A stretch of 64,000 bases of DNA, taken from contig CAZCNL010000011.1 of NCBI GenBank assembly GCA_964500435.1, positions 1 to 64,000 of the forward strand, read 5' to 3'. Position numbers and translations under genes: made by a program. The DNA is from GWF2-33-9 sp964500435. GTDB lineage: Bacteria > Bacteroidota > Ignavibacteria > Kapaibacteriales > UBA2268. Numbering within the stretch: the stretch's first letter is position 1; every line of letters starts with the position of its first letter. This document shows positions 19,278 to 26,792 of this stretch, piece by piece. Below the pieces are notes generated by a model, which was not told where the DNA came from, ran no database searches, and worked only from the letters and a program-made list of their open reading frames with translations.

Positions 19278-19311
19278 CGGTTTTCCCAAACTGGGAAAAT
19301 CGGGTTTTTTT
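19278..19311 (+). terminator. Strong intrinsic terminator/leader hairpin between purA and the RRM gene
   Basis: An 11-bp stem (CGGTTTTCCCA with TGGGAAAATCG, AAC loop, one G-T pair) followed by GG and seven T. It can end purA transcripts. Because it begins right at the predicted start site of the RRM gene, it could also attenuate that gene. Confidence 0.75.
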
Positions 19312-19336
19312 AAATTTTTTTATTAGTAGTAGTTTT

Positions 19337-19645
19337 ATGAATATCTATGTAGCAAACATCCCTTTCAAAGCATCAGAAGATGAACTTAGGGGATTATTCG
19401 AAGAATTTGGTCAAGTTGATTCCGCAAGAATTATAACTGACAAATTCACTCAAAGAAGTCGTGGTTTTGGTTTTATTGAAATGCCTGATGAAACCAACGC
19501 AAAGAATGCAATCGAATCTCTCAATGGTTCAGATTTTATGGGAAAAGCTCTCGTTGTTAACGAAGCAAAACCAAGAACTGAAAATACATTTGAAAGAGGA
19601 AATCGTGGTGGTGGTGGATATAACAGAAGTTCTTATAGAAATTAA
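19337..19645 (+). CDS. Small RRM-domain RNA-binding protein
   Basis: 102 residues: a single RNA-recognition motif with RNP2 IYVANI (3-8) and RNP1 RGFGFIEM (42-49), then a short Gly/Arg/Asn-rich tail. Such glycine-tailed single-RRM proteins occur in cyanobacteria and the FCB group and bind single-stranded RNA; roles in cold adaptation and mRNA fate are reported for some. It has its own promoter and terminator, so it is monocistronic. A 5' leader with a terminator-like hairpin (19278-19311) suggests possible autoregulation, which is an inference. Confidence 0.93.
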   Translation: MNIYVANIPFKASEDELRGLFEEFGQVDSARIITDKFTQRSRGFGFIEMPDETNAKNAIESLNGSDFMGKALVVNEAKPRTENTFERGNRGGGGYNRSSYRN

Positions 19646-19664
19646 GTTCCCACAGAAAACAACG

Positions 19665-19695
19665 AAAAAGCAGGTCATTGATCTGCTTTTTTTTT
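19665..19695 (+). terminator. Intrinsic terminator of the RRM gene
   Basis: AAAAAGCAG...CTGCTTTTTTTTT hairpin with a 7-bp GC-containing core (GCAGGTC/GATCTGC, one wobble) extended by A/T pairs and a long T-run, 20 bp after the stop codon. Confidence 0.75.
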
Positions 19696-19746
19696 AAAAA
19701 AATTTTTATTTACCTCTTTACAGATAATTTTTCTTAAAAAAAATTT

Positions 19747-22008
19747 TTATAATATTTTTTGTAATTTAGCAAATGCCGCCATTAACTGCTTTCTGCCAAC
19801 TGATGGGAATTCCACAGTAATTTTCATCGACTGTCCACTTCCATTTATAGCAATGATTTTTCCCTCTCCAAAATGTGCATGTCTTACACGTTCTCCAATT
19901 CGAAAACTATCATCTTCTGCTAATTGAGAATATGAGTAATTTTTTGGTTCGTCGTTGAAATATTGCCTTTGTGCTGTTTCAGACTTTTTAAAACGATTGA
20001 ATTCCTGCTCGAAAACACTTTCCGGTTTTGGTTTGGCAATATTATCATTCCAAATTAAAAAGTCTTTTTTGATTTCATATAAAAAATTTGAAGGTGCTTG
20101 ATTTTCATAATATCCAAATCTTGAGCGCCTTTTGGCATAAGTTAAATAAAGCCGCTTTTTAGCACGAGTTATTCCTACATAAAAAAGACGTCGCTCTTCC
20201 TCTTCTTCTTCAAAAGAAAGATTATTACGGATAATCGGGAACAAGCCTTTTTCCAAACCTGTTATAAACACAACAGGAAACTCCAGTCCCTTTGCCGTAT
20301 GCAAAGTCATTAATGTAATTTTATTTGTTTCAAATTCTTTCGTATCGAAATCAGTCAATAATGAAACTTGTTGCAAATAATCACTTAAAGTTAAATTAGG
20401 ATTATCTTTTGAAAATCTAATGATATCATTAAGTAATTGTTGAATGTTATTCCATCGGTCGCTCATTTCGTTTGAATCAATTTCTTGATACATTTCCAAT
20501 AAGCCAACTTCTTTAATATAATCTGGCACAACGCTTTCTAAACTTAAATACTCCAATTGTTCTTGATATTTTTTTACTATTTGCACAAAATTATTAATGG
20601 ATAATTTAGCACGGTTTTGTAATTCAGTATTACTATTTGCATAAACGAATGCATCAAATAAAGAAATATCCCGTGTTCGAGCATATGTAATTAAATGGTC
20701 GAGTGAAGTTCTACCAATACCTCTGGGTGGTTCATTGATGATTCTGAGTAAAGACATCGAATCATCTGGATTAATCAACAAACGCAAATATGCAACAACG
20801 TCTTTTATTTCCTTTCTTTGATAAAATGATAAACCTCCGAATACTTGGTATGGAATATTTCTCAATCTCAAAGCTCTTTCCAAAAGAAGTGATTGAGCAT
20901 TTGTCCTGTATAAAATTGCTATGTCTTCGTAATTAAATTTCTTTTCAAGTAAGTGAATTATCTTTGCACAAATTCTATCTCCTTCATTATTATCGTCTTC
21001 GCCAGCCAGCACTTCGATTAATTCACCTCTTTCATTTTGTGTCCAAAGCTTTTTCTTAATTTGATTTTTATTATTTTGAATAACGGAATGAGCTGCATCT
21101 AATATAATTCCTGTTGAACGATAATTTTGTTCCAATCGAATTAACTTCGCATCTGGAAAATCTGTTGTAAATTCAAGTATGTTTCGAATATCAGCACCAC
21201 GCCATCGATAAATACTTTGGGCATCATCACCAACAACAAAAATATTAGAATGTGCTTTTGATAAATGCTTTACTATTAAATATTGAGGTCTGTTTGTATC
21301 TTGGAACTCATCAACCAAAATGTATTTAAATTGATTTTGATATTTTGCTAAGACTTCTTGATTATTTTCAAACAAATTTAATGTAATTAAAAGTAAATCA
21401 TCAAAATCCATAGCATTATTATCTTTCAAATTTGTTTGATAGTATTGATATATTGTAGCAACGGTCTTTTGATAAGTATTTTGTGCTAAATCTTGAAATT
21501 CTTGATAAGAAACAAGTTCATTTTTCAATTTTGAAATATAACCGTGAACACTGGCAGATTGGAACTCTTTTGAATTAATATTTAATTCTTTAAAAATTTC
21601 TTTAATTAAATTTCTACTATCTTCAGTATCATAAATTGAAAAATCTCTGCTATATCCAATTGATTGTGATTCATATCTTAAAATTCGTGCAAAAATAGAA
21701 TGAAACGTTCCCGCCCAAATTCTTTCCGCCACAACATCACCTAAAAATGCGGCAATACGAGATTTCATTTCCCTTGCTGCTTTGTTTGTAAAAGTAAGAG
21801 CAAGCACGTTGTAAGGGCTAATTCCTTGCGAAATTAAATATGCAATTCTTGCCGCAATTACTCGAGTTTTGCCCGAACCTGCACCGGCAATTACTTGAAC
21901 GGCTCCATTAATTATCGTTGCTGCTTGTATTTGTGGTTCATTTAAATTCTTTAATATAAGCGAAGTTCTTGCGTCTTGACTACCATTATATTTTAAATTA
22001 TCCATCAT
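19747..22008 (-). CDS. UvrD/PcrA-type superfamily 1 DNA helicase
   Basis: 753 residues. All helicase motifs are visible: Walker A AGAGSGKT (41-48), LVDEFQDTNRPQY (II), GDDAQSIYRWRGAD (III), LEQNYRST (IV), TLHTAKGLEFPVVF (V) and FYVGITRAKKRLYL (VI). The C-terminus (GERVRHAHFGEGKI to VGRKQLMAAFAKLQ) is the PcrA-type Tudor-like domain that binds RNA polymerase. It is a 3'-5' helicase for nucleotide-excision and mismatch repair and transcription-coupled clearing. It starts ATG-ATG without an obvious Shine-Dalgarno. Convergent with the RRM gene, divergent from dtd. Whether it should be called uvrD or pcrA cannot be settled here. Confidence 0.95.
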   Translation of the reverse strand: MMDNLKYNGSQDARTSLILKNLNEPQIQAATIINGAVQVIAGAGSGKTRVIAARIAYLISQGISPYNVLALTFTNKAAREMKSRIAAFLGDVVAERIWAGTFHSIFARILRYESQSIGYSRDFSIYDTEDSRNLIKEIFKELNINSKEFQSASVHGYISKLKNELVSYQEFQDLAQNTYQKTVATIYQYYQTNLKDNNAMDFDDLLLITLNLFENNQEVLAKYQNQFKYILVDEFQDTNRPQYLIVKHLSKAHSNIFVVGDDAQSIYRWRGADIRNILEFTTDFPDAKLIRLEQNYRSTGIILDAAHSVIQNNKNQIKKKLWTQNERGELIEVLAGEDDNNEGDRICAKIIHLLEKKFNYEDIAILYRTNAQSLLLERALRLRNIPYQVFGGLSFYQRKEIKDVVAYLRLLINPDDSMSLLRIINEPPRGIGRTSLDHLITYARTRDISLFDAFVYANSNTELQNRAKLSINNFVQIVKKYQEQLEYLSLESVVPDYIKEVGLLEMYQEIDSNEMSDRWNNIQQLLNDIIRFSKDNPNLTLSDYLQQVSLLTDFDTKEFETNKITLMTLHTAKGLEFPVVFITGLEKGLFPIIRNNLSFEEEEEERRLFYVGITRAKKRLYLTYAKRRSRFGYYENQAPSNFLYEIKKDFLIWNDNIAKPKPESVFEQEFNRFKKSETAQRQYFNDEPKNYSYSQLAEDDSFRIGERVRHAHFGEGKIIAINGSGQSMKITVEFPSVGRKQLMAAFAKLQKIL

Positions 22009-22131
22009 TTTCTATTAATATAAAAAACAAAATTAACTTAATTGAAGTAATTAATTATGATTGTTTGGATAAATACTATTTTTGTGGAAATGTTTTTTTC
22101 TATAAAATATTTCTTTTCATTTCAATTGTTA

Positions 22132-22139
22132 TAAATTTG
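22132..22139 (+). promoter_or_regulatory. TAnnTTTG -7 element upstream of dtd
   Basis: TAAATTTG 27 bp before the dtd ATG; the -33 element is not recognisable. Confidence 0.3.
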
Positions 22140-22166
22140 TTGAAAATTAAATTAAAAATTTAAATT

Positions 22167-22634
22167 ATGAAAGTGGTCGTCCAAAAAGTAAAATATTCGA
22201 AGCTTTTTATTCAAGATAAATTAATTTGTTCTATAAACAATGGTCTTTTGGTTTTGGTTGGATTGCATCTTTTGGATACAAAAGACTTATTTTCTTGGTT
22301 TGCTAACAAATTAATCAATTTGCGAATTTTTCCTGATAAAGAAGGTAAAATGAACCTTTCAGTCAAAGATATAAATGGTGAAATAATGCTGGTTTCGAAT
22401 TTCACGTTATATGGCAATGCACAAAAAGGATTTAGACCAAGCTATTCTTTAGCAATGTTGCCCGAAAACGCAAAATTAATGTACGAAGATTTCGTAACAT
22501 TTTTTCAAATGAATTATCCTGAAACTAAGATAGTTTCAGGTGTTTTCGGCGAAATGATGGAAATAGAATTACTAAATGACGGTCCCGTTACAATCATAAT
22601 TGAAAAGGGAAATAATTTAAGCACAGATAATTGA
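22167..22634 (+). CDS. dtd: D-aminoacyl-tRNA deacylase
   Basis: 155 residues. It hydrolyses D-amino acids (and mischarged glycine) from tRNA, proofreading chirality in the cytoplasm. The two family motifs are present: the SQFTLY-type motif as SNFTLYGN (Gln replaced by Asn), leading into KGFRPSY, and the cross-subunit motif DGPVT near residue 140. The Gln-to-Asn change in the first motif is uncommon but conservative. The gene is single, between divergent uvrD and convergent aroE-aroK. No clear Shine-Dalgarno; initiation at ATG 22167 gives the family's exact N-terminus (MKVVVQKV). Confidence 0.93.
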   Translation: MKVVVQKVKYSKLFIQDKLICSINNGLLVLVGLHLLDTKDLFSWFANKLINLRIFPDKEGKMNLSVKDINGEIMLVSNFTLYGNAQKGFRPSYSLAMLPENAKLMYEDFVTFFQMNYPETKIVSGVFGEMMEIELLNDGPVTIIIEKGNNLSTDN

Positions 22635-22678
22635 TTTAAAGAAAAAAAGCAAGTAATCGGATTGAGATTTTATAATAT

Positions 22679-23983
22679 TTATACGTTGATTAATCTTGAA
22701 ATTTCATTAATTAATCTTTCTTTTGTTGATTTTATATCGCCAGAATTCACAAAAATAAAGTCAGAATTAAGAAAATACTTATGTTTTCTTTCTTTAAAAA
22801 GTTCAACGGCAGTATCATAACTCGTTAATTTTGGTCGATTTTTTAATTTTGATATTCTTTCATAACTAATTTCAAGAGGAGAATAAATCCAAATAACATT
22901 ACCGAGTGATTTGATATATTCAATATTTTGTTCATTATCAAAAATTCCGCCACCGACCGAAATTATATGTGGATTTAAATTCGATTTCATATTTTCATTT
23001 AATTCAAGCAAAATTCTTCGTTCCAAATCACGAAAATAAGTTTCGCCATAATTTGCAAAAATTTCTGATACACTCATATTCATTTTCTTTTCAATCATTT
23101 CATCGAAATCTAAAGTTACGAAATTGAATTTTTCGGCAATTTCACGTCCTAATGTTGTTTTACCAGCTCCAGAAAACCCTATTAAGACGAAATTATTTTT
23201 AATTGGCTTTTCATTTTTTTGTAGGTACTTAAATAAAGAAGAAATGTTTGGTTTAACACCTGTGAATAACTCGAAAGCCAAGGAAGCTTGGTTTATCAGC
23301 CATTTTTCGCCAACAACTAATTTATATCCAAATTTTTGTTGATGATTTTTGAAAAATGAATTGTGGTAAACTGTATCAAAAATTGTTTGATTCTCATTAA
23401 ACTTCAAATCAGAAAGTATTTTCGAATTGGGAGGAATTGTGGAAATAATGTAATCGAATTCACCGATAGAATTAATTACCTCTTTATCAGTTAAATGTTC
23501 GATACCGAATTCATTTACAATTTTTTTTGCTTTATCTGTATTTCTATTCCAAATAAAAATTTTGGAATTTAAATTACGCACAGCGAACACAGCCGTTTTT
23601 GCAGCAGCTCCAGCACCAAGAATGAGCACTTTTTTATTATTCAATGTAATTGCATCATCCCAAATTGTTTTCAAAATGCCGAAGTAATCAGTATTAAAAC
23701 CTTTTATTTCAGTATTTGAGAATAAAATAGTATTTGCTGAATTTAAATTTACAGCTTGATAGTCTAATTTATCAACATTTTGCATTACAGAATTCTTAAA
23801 GGGACTTGTAACGTTAAATCCATTTATTTCGACGCATTTAGCTAAATCAATAGCATCGTTTACGTTATCGCATGAAATTCGGGAATAATGCAACTTGACA
23901 TTGTGCTGAGAACTTAAATAATTGAATATTTCTGGACTTCGACTATGGAAAACAGGGTTACCTACTACTGCAAGTTTTAACAT
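22679..23983 (-). CDS. Fused shikimate 5-dehydrogenase / shikimate kinase (AroE-AroK)
   Basis: 434 residues with two successive shikimate-pathway enzymes. Residues 1-260 are shikimate dehydrogenase: SRSP shikimate loop, FNVTSPFK with the catalytic Lys, GFNTDYFG with the catalytic Asp, NADP-binding LGAGAAAKT, and NQASLAFELFTG. Residues 265-434 are shikimate kinase: P-loop GFSGAGKTT, LDFDEMIEKK, YFRDLE with the shikimate-binding Arg, SVGGGIF and KNRPKL lid. Together they convert 3-dehydroshikimate to shikimate-3-phosphate. No frameshift or stop separates the halves, and both active sites look intact, so the fusion is probably functional. It sits downstream of the groES terminator. Confidence 0.95.
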   Translation of the reverse strand: MLKLAVVGNPVFHSRSPEIFNYLSSQHNVKLHYSRISCDNVNDAIDLAKCVEINGFNVTSPFKNSVMQNVDKLDYQAVNLNSANTILFSNTEIKGFNTDYFGILKTIWDDAITLNNKKVLILGAGAAAKTAVFAVRNLNSKIFIWNRNTDKAKKIVNEFGIEHLTDKEVINSIGEFDYIISTIPPNSKILSDLKFNENQTIFDTVYHNSFFKNHQQKFGYKLVVGEKWLINQASLAFELFTGVKPNISSLFKYLQKNEKPIKNNFVLIGFSGAGKTTLGREIAEKFNFVTLDFDEMIEKKMNMSVSEIFANYGETYFRDLERRILLELNENMKSNLNPHIISVGGGIFDNEQNIEYIKSLGNVIWIYSPLEISYERISKLKNRPKLTSYDTAVELFKERKHKYFLNSDFIFVNSGDIKSTKERLINEISRLINV

Positions 23984-24007
23984 AATTTATTTTCCAATAA
24001 TTTTTTG

Positions 24008-24071
24008 AAAAAAAAAACCCGAAGTTTCAAAAAAGAATAAGTTTAATCATATTTAATCGAAACTTCGGGTT
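24008..24071 (-). terminator. Intrinsic terminator of groES
   Basis: A perfect 13-bp inverted repeat, AACCCGAAGTTTC (24016-24028) with GAAACTTCGGGTT (24059-24071), and a T-run on the - strand, 16 bp past the groES stop. It separates groES from aroE-aroK. Confidence 0.8.
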
Positions 24072-24086
24072 ATGATTTCCGTTAAA

Positions 24087-24359
24087 TTAGTCAATTAATT
24101 TTGCTAAAATATCACTAATTTGAATAATTTTGTACTCTTTGTTATTCAAAGAGATATCTTCGCCACCGTACTTTGCGAAAAGAACTGTATCGCCAACAGC
24201 AAACGATTCTTTAACTTCATCGCTTGTACCAATTTCAATAATTTTACCAACAATTGGTTTTTCTTTTGCAGTATCTGGAATTATGATACCGCTTTCAGTT
24301 TTCTTTTGCAACTCTGTTGGTTCGACCAACACTCTGTCTCCAAATGGTTTGATTTGCAT
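24087..24359 (-). CDS. groES: Co-chaperonin GroES
   Basis: 90 residues, full length. Starts MQIKPFGDRVLVEP, contains the mobile loop (around ELQKKTESGIIIPD) and GEDISLNNKEYKII near the C-terminus. The heptamer caps GroEL to enclose folding substrates. AAGGAG lies 7 nt upstream of ATG. Unlike the usual groESL operon, no groEL follows: a strong terminator closes the transcript, so groEL must be elsewhere. No CIRCE operator was found upstream. A glutaredoxin gene lies 58 bp upstream on the same strand. Confidence 0.96.
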   Translation of the reverse strand: MQIKPFGDRVLVEPTELQKKTESGIIIPDTAKEKPIVGKIIEIGTSDEVKESFAVGDTVLFAKYGGEDISLNNKEYKIIQISDILAKLID

Positions 24360-24417
24360 AACGTACTCCTTTTTTATGAATAATACTATTTTTTGTGTTA
24401 AGTTTGAAATGTGATTG

Positions 24418-24666
24418 TTATTTTATATTTAGTAATTGATTTATTTTACTTTTATCGAAACCTATAATTGGTCGATTATTTATTAGAATTACAGGAACTC
24501 CCGTGTTTCCGTTTGTTCTTCTTTGCATATCTTTTAATGCTGCTAAATCTTTGGAAACATCAATATCTTTGAATTTTATATTTTTTTCTTTAAAGTATCG
24601 TTTTGCACTATTACAAAACGAACAAGTTGGAGTTGAAAAAATTATAACCTTTGCTGTTTGTTCCAT
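24418..24666 (-). CDS. Glutaredoxin-like thioredoxin-fold protein
   Basis: 82 residues with a dithiol CSFC active site (Cys15, Cys18) following FSTPT, the conserved cis-Pro motif TGVPVILI, and a C-terminal GFDKSKINQLL helix. It resembles NrdH/YruB-type glutaredoxins of glutathione-poor bacteria, which act as thiol reductants for enzymes such as ribonucleotide reductase. No reductase is adjacent. It is divergent from the ArsR-type regulator, sharing an 84-bp intergenic region, so control by that regulator is possible but unproven. Confidence 0.9.
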   Translation of the reverse strand: MEQTAKVIIFSTPTCSFCNSAKRYFKEKNIKFKDIDVSKDLAALKDMQRRTNGNTGVPVILINNRPIIGFDKSKINQLLNIK

Positions 24667-24750
24667 AGATATTAATTATTAATTCTTGATATTTAAAAAT
24701 TATTCATTGCTTAAAACGTTTGTTACTTAAATTTATTATATATTTTTATT

Positions 24751-25056
24751 ATGGGAAAAAGACTCCAATTTATTATTGAGGATAAATATTTTAATCTGCT
24801 CTCTTCGAAATTCAAAGTCCTTTCTGAAGAATCGAGATTGAAAATATTACAAATTTTACAATTTGGCGAAAAATCTGTAAGTGATATTGTTCAAGAAAGT
24901 GGATTTTTACAAGCAAATGTTTCCAAACAACTTAATTTACTTCAAAAAGTTGGAATTGTCGATTTTCGCACTGAAGGCAAACAACACATTTACAAAATTA
25001 TTGATAAACAAGTTCTGAAAATTTGCAAAGTAATTTGTGAAAGTCATAAAGCATAG
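24751..25056 (+). CDS. ArsR-family winged-helix transcriptional regulator
   Basis: 101 residues: a compact winged helix with LSEESRLKILQIL opening, recognition helix QANVSKQLNLLQKVGIV and a wing FRTEGKQHIYKI. The ELCVCDL metal-binding box typical of arsenic/cadmium sensors is absent; only two cysteines lie in the C-terminal helix (LKICKVICESH), so metal sensing is uncertain and redox sensing is possible. It is divergent from the glutaredoxin and immediately upstream of plsC (5-bp gap), with which it is probably cotranscribed. Targets unknown. Confidence 0.88.
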   Translation: MGKRLQFIIEDKYFNLLSSKFKVLSEESRLKILQILQFGEKSVSDIVQESGFLQANVSKQLNLLQKVGIVDFRTEGKQHIYKIIDKQVLKICKVICESHKA

Positions 25057-25061
25057 AGAAA

Positions 25062-25772
25062 ATGAAGCGAATTAAATTTTATTACCAAACATTGCTTATT
25101 ATTCTTTCAGTATTGAAACACGGAATAAAATCATTATTACAAAGTAAGTCAATTAAATTTTACAAAATACCACCGCAATTCGGCAACTCTATTCTCAACA
25201 TCGCAAAAATTAAGCCGAATATAATTGGAATGGAAAATGTGGATTTGGACGAAAATTACGTCTTTGTTGCTAATCACACAAGTTTATTTGATATTCCAAT
25301 TTTACAAGCTAAAATACCCGTCAATTTTCGAATAATATATAAAAAAGAATTAGAAAAAATTCCTTTTTTTGGACTTGTTTTGAAAAAAAGCCCATATATT
25401 TCAATTATTCGAGAGGAATCAAAAAATGCAATGGAGAGCATAAATCAAGCAATTCAATCAATTAAAACAGGAACATCTGTTGTAATTTTCCCCGAAGGCA
25501 CTCGCTCGAAAGATGGAAAATTGCAAGAATTCAAAAGAGGCGCTTTCTTACTTGCCGCTCGTGCGGGAAAGCCAATTATCCCTATAACGATTATCGGCAC
25601 TGATAAAATTTTACCAAAAGGAAAATTAGAGTTTAATTCTGGAGAAATAACCGTTATTTTCGACAAACCTATACCAGTTAATCAAGAAATTTCAAGAAAA
25701 GAAGAAAAGGAATTAATTTCAAAAATTTTTAATATTATGAGCGAAAATTTAAATAAATATCGAAATAACTAA
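25062..25772 (+). CDS. plsC: 1-acyl-sn-glycerol-3-phosphate acyltransferase
   Basis: 236 residues. It acylates lysophosphatidic acid to phosphatidic acid at the inner membrane. Acyltransferase block I NHTSLFD (H-x4-D), block II-like RIIYKKELEKIPFFG, block III FPEGTRSKDG and block IV PIIPITIIG are present in order. A hydrophobic N-terminal segment (YYQTLLIILSVL) anchors it. It starts 5 bp after the ArsR gene and is followed after 10 bp by agmatinase, so an operon ArsR-plsC-speB is likely. The symbol is assigned by family; lipid A or other acyltransferase roles are less likely. Confidence 0.9.
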   Translation: MKRIKFYYQTLLIILSVLKHGIKSLLQSKSIKFYKIPPQFGNSILNIAKIKPNIIGMENVDLDENYVFVANHTSLFDIPILQAKIPVNFRIIYKKELEKIPFFGLVLKKSPYISIIREESKNAMESINQAIQSIKTGTSVVIFPEGTRSKDGKLQEFKRGAFLLAARAGKPIIPITIIGTDKILPKGKLEFNSGEITVIFDKPIPVNQEISRKEEKELISKIFNIMSENLNKYRNN

Positions 25773-25782
25773 AAGGAAAATT

Positions 25783-26691
25783 ATGTACAAAGTATTAGAT
25801 GAAAAATACAATTTCCTCGCAATTCCCGAAAATGTATCAAATTTAGATTCTTCAAAAATCGTTATTGTATCAGCACCTTATGAGCACACAGTAAGCTATG
25901 GAGGTGGTACACAAAATGGTCCTAAAGGCATCATTGATGCTTCAGCTTTTGTCGAATTTTACGATGATGAATTTGACAAAGAATTGTGTTTCGAAAAAGG
26001 AATTGCAACTCTTGAACCTATTGATTTCTGGAAAAAAGTTGACGCTGAGGCTTTAGATTTAATTTATAAACAAGTTAAAGATATGCTCAATTATAATAAA
26101 TTCGTTGTTACTCTTGGTGGAGAACATACAATTTCTTCAGCACCAATCAAAGCTCACTTTGAAAAATACCCAAATATGAGCATACTTCAATTTGACGCAC
26201 ATTCTGATTTACGAGAATCATACGAAGATTCAATTTTTTCTCACGCTTCAGTAATGGCAAGAGTTTGCGAGTTTTTCCCTAATAATAATATCACACAAGT
26301 TGGGATTCGTGCCCAATGCATAGAAGAATCACGTTTTATCAAAGAAAATAAAATAAACACATTTTATGCTTCTGGAATAAGAACAAATAAATATGGGACT
26401 AATTGGAAAGAAACACTTGTTAATACTTTAAATCAAGAAGTATATATCACTTTCGATGTAGATGCATTTGACCCTTCGATAATGCCATCAACAGGCACTC
26501 CGGAGCCTGAAGGTTTACTATACGCCGAAGTCTTGGAAATTTTCAGATTAATCAGAAAATCTGGTCGTAAAATTATCGGTTTTGATGTTGTTGAATTAGC
26601 ACCCATTCCTGCTCTTTCACATCCTGATTTAACTACAGCTCGTTTAGTTTATAAATTGCTTAACTATGCTTTTTACGATGTTAAAATATAA
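25783..26691 (+). CDS. speB: Agmatinase/arginase-family ureohydrolase
   Basis: 302 residues. The binuclear manganese site is complete: GGEH (first His), DAHSD (Asp-His-Asp) and FDVDAFDP (two Asp). The family hydrolyses agmatine to putrescine and urea; the protein's length and the GTPEPEGL segment favour agmatinase over arginase, though substrate is inferred. AAAGGA lies 8 nt before ATG. It is the last gene of the ArsR-plsC run; no arginine decarboxylase gene is in this window. Confidence 0.88.
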   Translation: MYKVLDEKYNFLAIPENVSNLDSSKIVIVSAPYEHTVSYGGGTQNGPKGIIDASAFVEFYDDEFDKELCFEKGIATLEPIDFWKKVDAEALDLIYKQVKDMLNYNKFVVTLGGEHTISSAPIKAHFEKYPNMSILQFDAHSDLRESYEDSIFSHASVMARVCEFFPNNNITQVGIRAQCIEESRFIKENKINTFYASGIRTNKYGTNWKETLVNTLNQEVYITFDVDAFDPSIMPSTGTPEPEGLLYAEVLEIFRLIRKSGRKIIGFDVVELAPIPALSHPDLTTARLVYKLLNYAFYDVKI

Positions 26692-26754
26692 AACAATATT
26701 AACAGGCTATTTTATAAGCTTGTTGTAAAATGAATTTAATCAAATAATAAATTG

Positions 26755-26762
26755 TAATTTTG
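26755..26762 (+). promoter_or_regulatory. TAnnTTTG -7 element upstream of lepA
   Basis: TAATTTTG 30 bp before the lepA ATG; no TTG at optimal spacing. Confidence 0.3.
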
Positions 26763-26792
26763 TATTTTGGAAATTTGAAAAATTGGAATTAG

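Noticed and set aside
24667..24750. CIRCE operator near groES/dnaK
   Set aside because: No TTAGCACTC-N9-GAGTGCTAA or close variant found upstream of groES or dnaK.
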